Positions 31,858 through 36,948 of a stretch of 36,948 nt of DNA are shown here, piece by piece. Origin of the DNA: Bacteroidales bacterium (GTDB taxonomy: Bacteria; Bacteroidota; Bacteroidia; Bacteroidales; Bacteroidaceae). A program made the position numbers and the translations under genes. The stretch's first letter is position 1, and every line of letters starts with the position of its first letter. The stretch is taken from contig SFFB01000018.1 in NCBI GenBank assembly GCA_004557035.1, forward strand, positions 1 to 36,948, in the 5' to 3' direction. The notes below the pieces were generated by a model. That model was given only the letters and a program-made list of their open reading frames with translations. It did no database searches and was not told the DNA's origin.

Positions 31858-32620
31858 ATTGGCCAAATTTGCCGAGATGGCCGTCAACCCGCTCGTAGTC
31901 GAAGGTGGCGGCATTGCCACAGACGAGTCGCTCGCCGCTATGCGTGGCCGCTGGCATCAAGACTTTTTCAAAAACGACCACCCCATCATTCTCGAACTGG
32001 GTTGTGGACGTGGTGAATACACTGTCGGGCTGGGCCGTCTCTTCCCCGACTGTAATTTTATCGGCGTAGACATCAAGGGCGCACGAATGTGGACAGGAGC
32101 CACTGAAGCCTTGAACACGGGAATGACCAACGTGGGCTTCTTGCGCACCCATATCGAGTTTATCGACCGCTTTTTTGCGCCGAATGAAGTGGCCGAGATA
32201 TGGCTCACCTTTTCCGATCCACAGATGAAGAAAGTGACCAAACGCCTCACCTCGACCGGATTCCTCTCGCGCTATCGCCGCTTCCTTGTCGACGGTGGCC
32301 TCATCCATCTCAAGACGGACAGCCGTTTCCTCTATACTTATACACGCTATGTCACAGAGAGTTGTCACCTGCCTGTGCTTTTCGATACCGCCGACCTCTA
32401 TCACACGCTCAGTGCCGAGACCGACGAGAGTGTGCGCCATATTCTCGGCATACGTACCTATTATGAGCAGCAATGGATAGACCGCGGACTGACCATCAAA
32501 TACCTCAAATTTGGTTTGCCTCACAATGGCGAACTCGTCGAACCCGACGTGGAAATCGAGCTCGACAACTATCGCAGCTACAACCGATCAAAGCGTTCGG
32601 GACTGGAGAAGGCAAAATGA
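31844..32620 (+). CDS. trmB: tRNA (guanine-N7-)-methyltransferase TrmB
   Basis: A 258-residue TrmB that methylates G46 of tRNA using S-adenosylmethionine. The SAM site is LELGCGRGEYTVGLG (about residues 46-60), with GVDIKGARMW downstream and the family motif LTFSDPQMKKVTKRLTS. The C-terminus DNYRSYNRSKRSGLEKAK is basic. The start lies inside xseB, suggesting coupled translation. The xseA-xseB-trmB run ends at the hairpin 32623-32670. Confidence 0.94.
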   Translation: MGKNKLAKFAEMAVNPLVVEGGGIATDESLAAMRGRWHQDFFKNDHPIILELGCGRGEYTVGLGRLFPDCNFIGVDIKGARMWTGATEALNTGMTNVGFLRTHIEFIDRFFAPNEVAEIWLTFSDPQMKKVTKRLTSTGFLSRYRRFLVDGGLIHLKTDSRFLYTYTRYVTESCHLPVLFDTADLYHTLSAETDESVRHILGIRTYYEQQWIDRGLTIKYLKFGLPHNGELVEPDVEIELDNYRSYNRSKRSGLEKAK

Positions 32621-32622
32621 TT

Positions 32623-32678
32623 GACACGGCTGTATAAAAGACTAAAAAAGAAAGAAAAGCCGCCCGTGTCTCTTTTTC
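32623..32678 (+). terminator. Terminator after trmB
   Basis: GACACGG (32623-32629) pairs with CCGTGTC (32664-32670), followed by TCTTTTTC. The 34-nt loop is purine-rich and belongs to the AAAGACTAAAA repeat type. Confidence 0.65.
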
Positions 32679-32703
32679 ATGTCGCTCATTCTCACTAACT
32701 TCG
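32673..32703 (+). promoter_or_regulatory. Promoter of the first GYF-domain gene
   Basis: TAACTTCG at 32696-32703 is a good -7 box, with a T-rich -33 near 32673. It leaves ~35 nt of leader before ATG 32741. Confidence 0.55.
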
Positions 32704-32740
32704 CCCATAGAATTGTACACTCCTTAAACTCTTCCTCGCT

Positions 32741-33241
32741 ATGCGCTACTATTATGTCGATGCCGAGGGGCGGCAACAAGGCCCCGTTGAGGCTTCTGAA
32801 CTCGCAGGATATGGTGTGACCGCAAACACCTATGTGTATTGTGAAGGCATGACGAACTGGACACTTGCCGCCCAAGTGCCCGACGTGATGCAGCATCTCG
32901 GTGCAGCTGTCGGTCCGGCTGTGCCACCACCTCCTCAGACCGAAATCGAGGCCGAAGATTGGCCTAAGAGTTATTTGGCACGCTCCATTGTGGGCCTTTG
33001 CCTGAGCATCATCCCTGTCTATTTTATTGGTCTGACCGTGGCTATGCCTTTTGGTGTTTTGGGCATTGTGTTCAGCATTCTGACCCGCTCCAAACGCAAT
33101 GCCGGACAGATGGAGTTGGCACAGAGATTTTCGGGAAAAGCTCGCGGCTTTTCTCTCACCGTGCTCATTATGGGCATAGTTTGTTGGGCTTTCTTCCTGT
33201 TCCTGCTGATACTCGTGGCTGCAGGAAATGATGTCTTCTGA
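32741..33241 (+). CDS. GYF-domain membrane protein 1
   Basis: A 166-residue protein with an N-terminal GYF_2-type domain (YYYVDAEGRQQGPVEASELA, then ANTYVYCEGMTNWTLAAQV, residues 3-50), a short proline-rich linker and two membrane helices (about 90-117 and 140-163). The C-terminal half resembles the DUF4190/CD225-like membrane module. GYF_2 domains are thought to bind protein tails; the partner is unknown. The next gene is a paralogue 32 bp downstream. Confidence 0.85.
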   Translation: MRYYYVDAEGRQQGPVEASELAGYGVTANTYVYCEGMTNWTLAAQVPDVMQHLGAAVGPAVPPPPQTEIEAEDWPKSYLARSIVGLCLSIIPVYFIGLTVAMPFGVLGIVFSILTRSKRNAGQMELAQRFSGKARGFSLTVLIMGIVCWAFFLFLLILVAAGNDVF

Positions 33242-33273
33242 CGCAATCCTCCACCTCATAAAACAACATCCTT

Positions 33274-33852
33274 ATGCAGTATTATTTCGTCAATGCCTCC
33301 CTTCAGCAAGAAGGCCCCATTGAAGTGTCTGAATTTGCCGCTCATGGCATCACGGCCCAAACGCTCGTATGGCGAGAAGGTCTCAAAGAATGGACGGCAG
33401 CCGGAGATGTGGAAGAACTCCAGTCGTTATGGCAGACAAATGCCGCAGTGACTGAGACCGAAACCGAAACAACAGAAGCGTCCGATAGTGTTGCAGAGAC
33501 AGACAATATTTATGATTCTGAGGCGCCCAAGAACCACATTCCCACGGGCATCTGGGCGTTGGTGATTTGTATTTTCATCCAAGTACCCATTTTCTTTTCA
33601 GGCTCGCTCGAGGTTCTGCAAAGAGCTTCAAATTGGGCTACGTTGTTTTATGTCATCGCTTTGCTCACCGTCCACCCCATCGTGGTTTTCTGCATCATCA
33701 ACAACGCCAAAGCCTACCACACATGGCGACGTGGCGGCGACCCCGGACAGGTGGAATATTTCAGCAACCGGGCATGGACGCTGGGCTCCGCGGCTTTTGG
33801 GTTGGCCATCGTGCTCGCAGTCTTGTCGTTTGTCGTCTGCCTGTCGATGTGA
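33274..33852 (+). CDS. GYF-domain membrane protein 2 (paralogue)
   Basis: A 192-residue protein built like its neighbour: an N-terminal GYF_2 domain (YYFVNASLQQEGPIEVSEFA, then TLVWREGLKEWTAAGDVEEL), an acidic Thr/Glu linker (~65-95) and three probable membrane helices (about 90-110, 119-143 and 169-190). The membrane halves of the two paralogues are less alike than the GYF halves. The function is unknown; the pair looks like a duplication with diverged tails. Confidence 0.82.
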   Translation: MQYYFVNASLQQEGPIEVSEFAAHGITAQTLVWREGLKEWTAAGDVEELQSLWQTNAAVTETETETTEASDSVAETDNIYDSEAPKNHIPTGIWALVICIFIQVPIFFSGSLEVLQRASNWATLFYVIALLTVHPIVVFCIINNAKAYHTWRRGGDPGQVEYFSNRAWTLGSAAFGLAIVLAVLSFVVCLSM

Positions 33853-33960
33853 AACAAGACTAAGAGACTAAAAGTCTAAAAGGTTAAGAGTCTAAGGGAG
33901 TTTGAGCGGCCAAGCCACTCTTTGTCTCTTTGTCTTTTTGTCTCTTTGTCTCTCAAATCC
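33853..33960. repeat. AGACTAAAAG/core repeat upstream of the sulfotransferase
   Basis: A purine-rich left half (AAGACTAAGAGACTAAAAG), the core GAGCGGCCAAGCCAC (33904-33918) and a pyrimidine-rich right half with repeated TTTGTCTC. It begins directly after the stop of GYF protein 2 and ends about 40 bp before ATG 34004. Confidence 0.7.
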
Positions 33961-34003
33961 TCAAATCTTTCTAACTCTCTCACACACCACATAAAAACTA
34001 TAT

Positions 34004-35110
34004 ATGGGACTTATCGAATTCAACAAACTTCCGATTAACACCCTCGTAGGCGCCGACCGCAAAACCTTTAAGGCGCTCACTGCCGGCCGTGAGGTTGACA
34101 AACCCTGGAAGGGCAAATACCGTCTGACCAAGTTCGTGGAAATCTTACTGGCCTCTTTGGCTCCCATTCAAGAGCGTCGCTACCGCAAACGCTTGGCCGA
34201 TAAACCGCTCGAACACGCACCCGTTTTCATTCTGGGACATTGGCGCTCGGGCACCACGTTTGTGCACAACGTGCTCTCGTGCGACAAGCATTTTGGCTAC
34301 AATACCACCTATCAGACCGTCTTCCCGCATCTGATGATGTTTGGCCAACCGTTTTTCAAGAAAACTATGTCGTGGCTTATGCCCGACCATCGGCCCACTG
34401 ACAACATGGAGCTGGCTGTCGACCTGCCGCAAGAAGAGGAATTTGCCCTGGCCAATATGTGTCCCTACACCTACTACAACTTCTGGTTCTATCCCAAATA
34501 CCAGATGGAGTATTGCGACAAATACATGCTCTTTGACGACATCACGCCCGAAGAACTTGCCGTGTGGGAAGAGACCTTCAAGAAACTCATCAAGATTTCG
34601 CTTTGGAACACAGGCGGCACGCAGTTTCTCTCCAAGAATCCGCCTCACACCGGGCGCGTGGCCGAGTTGGTCAAGATGTTTCCTGACGCCAAGTTCATCT
34701 ATCTTATGCGCAACCCCTACACGGTGTTTGAGTCCACACGCTCTTTCTTCACCAATACCATACAGCCCCTCAAACTCCAGGAGTTCAGCGACGAAGAGAT
34801 AGAGGCCAACATCCTTAAAGTCTATCCCAAGCTCTACCACAAATACGAGCACGACAAACACCTCATCCCCGAGGGCAACCTCATCGAAGTGAAGTTTGAA
34901 GATTTTGAGGCTGACGCCTTTGGTATGACCAAGAAAATCTACGACACGCTCTCGTTGCCCGGTTGGGACGAAGCCCGTACCGCCATTGAGCAATACGTCG
35001 GCGCCAAGCGTGGCTACAAGAAAAACAAATACGACTATGCTGCCCGCACCCGTGAACTGGTGGAGCAGCATTGGGGTTTTGCCCTCAAAGACTGGGGATA
35101 TGAACTCTAA
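34004..35110 (+). CDS. PAPS-dependent sulfotransferase family protein
   Basis: A 368-residue protein of the Sulfotransfer_3/1 type. The 5'-phosphosulfate loop is GHWRSGTT (residues 78-85), and the 3'-phosphate region is FIYLMRNPYTVFESTRSF (Arg near 235). The C-terminal RGYKKNKYDYAARTRELVEQHWG is also typical. Such enzymes move sulfate from PAPS to an alcohol or sugar. In Bacteroides thetaiotaomicron a sulfotransferase (BT0416) sulfates sterols; whether this protein is its orthologue cannot be told here. No PAPS synthesis genes are in the window. There is no signal peptide, so it should be cytosolic. It overlaps the next gene by 11 bp. Confidence 0.9.
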   Translation: MGLIEFNKLPINTLVGADRKTFKALTAGREVDKPWKGKYRLTKFVEILLASLAPIQERRYRKRLADKPLEHAPVFILGHWRSGTTFVHNVLSCDKHFGYNTTYQTVFPHLMMFGQPFFKKTMSWLMPDHRPTDNMELAVDLPQEEEFALANMCPYTYYNFWFYPKYQMEYCDKYMLFDDITPEELAVWEETFKKLIKISLWNTGGTQFLSKNPPHTGRVAELVKMFPDAKFIYLMRNPYTVFESTRSFFTNTIQPLKLQEFSDEEIEANILKVYPKLYHKYEHDKHLIPEGNLIEVKFEDFEADAFGMTKKIYDTLSLPGWDEARTAIEQYVGAKRGYKKNKYDYAARTRELVEQHWGFALKDWGYEL

Positions 35111-35711
35111 TTCAACTTCCTCTCCCACCATCATACGCGCCGGCCTGGCTGATATTCCACAAATCAGAGCCATGGCCGGCGTGGTCTTTCCTGCTACCTA
35201 TGCCACCATCATTACGCCCGAGCAGACCGACTATATGATGCACATGATGTATGACGACGAGGTCATTCGTCGCGAAATGACCGAGCTGGGCATCGCTTGG
35301 TTTATAGTCCGACAGTCCGACGGCACGCCATGCGGCTTTGTTTCCATTGGTCGCGACACGTCTCACGTGGCAGATACTGCTTCCGTCATCCGACGTCAAG
35401 AGGAAGGCAAAGCCAAAAGTTCGGTTTGCCAAGAGGCAGGTTCTGTCTTGCCTCTGTTTCATCTCCACAAGATTTACGTGCTTCCCGCCTTTCAGGGACA
35501 AGGTCTGGGCCATCTCCTTTTTCAAACCGCCACGGCCTATGCCTGTTCCCAGTCTGTCGGTGGTTTGTGCCGCATAGAACTCAACGTCAACCGCCACAAC
35601 AAAGCTCTCGACTTCTACCGCCGTGAGGGTATGCACATAGCCCGAAGCGGCGACTTCCCCATCGGCAACGGCTTTTTTATGAACGACTACATTATGGCCA
35701 TTGAGGTGTGA
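35100..35711 (+). CDS. GNAT-family N-acetyltransferase
   Basis: A 203-residue acetyltransferase. After a Ser/Thr-rich start (MNSNSTSSPTIIRAG) the GNAT fold is clear: IRAGLADIPQIRAMAG, the acetyl-CoA loop FQGQGLGHLLFQTA and LNVNRHNKALDFYRREGMHIA. The substrate is unknown. ATG 35100 lies inside the sulfotransferase gene, so the two are probably translated together. The middle (RQEEGKAKSSVCQEAGSVL) is an insertion that many GNATs lack. Confidence 0.9.
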   Translation: MNSNSTSSPTIIRAGLADIPQIRAMAGVVFPATYATIITPEQTDYMMHMMYDDEVIRREMTELGIAWFIVRQSDGTPCGFVSIGRDTSHVADTASVIRRQEEGKAKSSVCQEAGSVLPLFHLHKIYVLPAFQGQGLGHLLFQTATAYACSQSVGGLCRIELNVNRHNKALDFYRREGMHIARSGDFPIGNGFFMNDYIMAIEV

Positions 35712-35774
35712 GAGGAAGACAATGTGATATCTTTTGCCAACAATTATGTCGAGGAACTCGTTATACTAAAAGGC

Positions 35775-35816
35775 GAAAAAAGCAGTTACGATTGGTGTCG
35801 TAACTGCTTGATTTTT
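35775..35816. terminator. Bidirectional terminator
   Basis: AAGCAGTTACGA (35780-35791) and its perfect 12-bp partner (35798-35809) around TTGGTG, with an A-run to the left and a T-run to the right. It serves both the GNAT gene (+) and the tRNA (-). Confidence 0.92.
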
Positions 35817-35819
35817 TAG

Positions 35820-35865
35820 TGGACCAGCTAGGGCTTGAACCTAGGACCTCCAGATTATGAGTCTG
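35820..35865 (-). tRNA. 3' fragment of a CAU-anticodon (Met-type) tRNA; likely attachment site
   Basis: On the minus strand the fragment has most of the anticodon stem CAGA/UCUG with loop CUCAUAA (anticodon CAU), the variable loop, the T arm (CUAGG-UUCAAGC-CCUAG) and the acceptor 3' strand with its discriminator A. The 5' half of the tRNA is missing: homology stops at about position 28, and AT-rich sequence replaces it. Integrative elements often recombine within tRNA 3' ends and leave such a copy at one border. CCA is not encoded. CUCAUAA is seen in elongator Met or Ile2 tRNAs. Confidence 0.85.
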
Positions 35866-35886
35866 TTAAAATAAAATATTTCTATC

Positions 35887-36171
35887 TTGAAAGTATATAT
35901 AAAATTCAAGGCTAAGGTTCATGATGCCGACATAGAGAAACTGACAGATGACAGAAAGAAACTTATTGGCGATGAATCTAAACTTCTTGAAGACCACCGA
36001 AAGGAGAATAAGGATATTCTCACTCGCCATTTCTATGATATGTCTAATATGATGTCAAGGACTGAAGGTGTGTGGTTGTCAAATGGCTGGGTAAAGTCTT
36101 TGCTTTGGATATTTATTCCAACTATTATTTATACTATAACGTCTGTCGTTTATCTTCTTTGCCATCTTTAA
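35887..36171 (+). CDS. Small tail-anchored coiled-coil protein
   Basis: A 94-residue frame starting with TTG 35887; a stop at 35872 limits it upstream. Residues ~12-45 are charged and helical (VHDADIEKLTDDRKKLIGDE), residues 70-93 are one membrane helix (LLWIFIPTIIYTITSVVYLL). The codon use is AT-rich, unlike the genes to its left. It begins only ~20 bp inside the island border, so it may be the tail of a gene cut by integration. I do not recognise the family. Confidence 0.5.
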   Translation: MKVYIKFKAKVHDADIEKLTDDRKKLIGDESKLLEDHRKENKDILTRHFYDMSNMMSRTEGVWLSNGWVKSLLWIFIPTIIYTITSVVYLLCHL

Positions 36172-36281
36172 GCTACAATAAAGTTGTGCGCAATTTATAC
36201 TTTATTAACCATTGTTCATGCAGTCATTTTCCGTAATGGATTATCTTAATCATAAAAAGCGCAAATTCATTTGTACTAAAC

Positions 36282-36948
36282 ATGGATATAGAAGAACTGA
36301 TAGGACGAATAAAAGAAGGAGACAATATAGCTTTGGAAACATTATATGAAACATACGCTCCGATGATGAGAAATGTATGTGTCAACATAACCAATGAGGA
36401 CGAGGACATAGTGAATGACCTCGTCCAAATGGCGTTTATTCGTGCTTATTATTCTCTCTTCCAACTCCGAGATACTTCAAAGTTTGGAGAATGGGTTGCT
36501 ACAATTACTAAGAATGTTGCATTGAAACATCTGGCACAGAAACGAAAGATACCATTTGTTCCCTTTTCAAGTACGATGGAAGAAGAATTGGAGATAGGTT
36601 GTATCTTATCCTCAGATTCGCTATTGGCAGAAAAGGAAATACATGAGTTGATAGACCAATTGCCTAAAGGATATGGGCGAGTGTTTAGAATGTCTGTTAT
36701 AGAAGGTTATTCGCATCAAGAAATAGCCGAAAAATTGGGCATTGAGCCGCATAGTTCTTCTTCTCAACTGTCAAGGGCAAAGGCTTTGTTGCGTAAGATG
36801 ATTAACAGAAGGGGAATGGGACTTGTTATATTTGTATTGGTATGCACTCCTCTTGGCATATATTTGTTCAAAGACAGAGGTAAGGAGGAAATACAAAAAA
36901 TCAATATAGCCAGTGAAAAGAAAAATATAATTAGGCAAGTAGAAAACA
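36282..36948 (+). CDS. ECF-type sigma factor with a membrane segment (partial)
   Basis: The frame is open from ATG 36282 to the window end (222 codons, no stop). Residues ~10-80 are sigma region 2 (LETLYETYAPMMRNVCVNIT, then DIVNDLVQMAFIRAY, FGEWVATITKNVALKHL). Region 4 is at ~115-170 (DQLPKGYGRVFRMSVIEGYS, HQEIAEKLGIEPHSSSSQLSRAKALLRKM). A membrane helix follows at ~180-197 (GLVIFVLVCTPLGIYLF), then a charged region outside. ECF sigma factors are normally soluble and end after region 4, so the membrane part is notable. The AT-rich base use and place beside the att scar suggest it came in with the island. Confidence 0.88.
   Translation, partial: MDIEELIGRIKEGDNIALETLYETYAPMMRNVCVNITNEDEDIVNDLVQMAFIRAYYSLFQLRDTSKFGEWVATITKNVALKHLAQKRKIPFVPFSSTMEEELEIGCILSSDSLLAEKEIHELIDQLPKGYGRVFRMSVIEGYSHQEIAEKLGIEPHSSSSQLSRAKALLRKMINRRGMGLVIFVLVCTPLGIYLFKDRGKEEIQKINIASEKKNIIRQVEN

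Noticed and set aside
35820..35865. Complete functional tRNA-Met
   Set aside because: The acceptor 5' strand and the D arm are not present in the sequence beyond 35865.

Overview
The window looks like a chromosome segment from a Bacteroidales bacterium, most likely Prevotellaceae. The reasons are promoter boxes of the Bacteroidetes type (TTTG, about 19-20 bp, then TAnnTTTG, often TAACTTTGC), the order rimP-nusA-infB-cvpA-sufB, the metF-holB-ricT-gldH cluster, NhaD, and a GldH lipoprotein. Almost everything from 1 to about 35.8 kb is GC-rich core genome. The last ~1.1 kb is visibly AT-rich and starts at a broken tRNA gene.

Layout. 0-4 kb (+): metF (broken by a small deletion), holB, ricT-like and gldH, closed by a strong hairpin. 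4.1-5.4 kb (-): a small membrane protein and a WYL-type regulator. 5.4-6.6 kb is mainly non-coding and holds a minus-strand RNA-like element. 6.6-7.2 kb (+): an RlpA-like protein, converging on the translation operon of 14.2-7.3 kb (-): rimP, nusA, infB, cvpA, sufB. 16.3-14.3 kb (-): an LTA-synthase-type membrane sulfatase. 16.9-18.8 kb (+): an SOS mutagenesis pair, a UmuD-like peptidase with an added DNA-binding-like N-terminus and a UmuC polymerase, behind an operator-like palindrome. 18.9-20.7 kb (+): a nested palindromic repeat, then lolD-like and cvfB-like genes. About 20.8 kb: a candidate ~100-nt RNA. 21.2-22.7 kb (+): a one-piece sugar-sensor/AraC membrane regulator. 22.7-26.3 kb (+): a triplicated promoter repeat, an acetyltransferase, a gene remnant, nhaD, a beta-barrel protein and a small monooxygenase. 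27.0-26.5 kb (-): a Spy-like periplasmic protein. 27.4-35.7 kb (+): mnmA, an S8 protease, xseA, xseB, trmB, two GYF-domain membrane proteins, a sulfotransferase and a GNAT acetyltransferase. 35.8 kb to the end: a tRNA-Met 3' fragment (attachment-site scar), a tail-anchored small protein and an ECF sigma factor with a membrane segment that runs off the window.

How the parts work together. Most genes are housekeeping: translation factors, DNA replication and repair, tRNA modification, envelope upkeep and Fe-S assembly. The more unusual material is regulatory and repetitive. A promoter-carrying repeat occurs upstream of at least five unrelated genes. A second repeat family (AGACTAAAAG arms around a GCGGCCAAGC core) lies just upstream of several start codons, often directly after a -7 box. 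Nested REP-like palindromes sit beside some of these. A two-copy minus-strand promoter-plus-hairpin element occurs at 6.0 and 16.7 kb. The strongest candidate for an undescribed system is the umuDC-like pair with its palindrome, which may be a self-regulating SOS switch; the strongest structural observation is the promoter-bearing repeat family. All functional calls are from reading the sequence; no database search was run.
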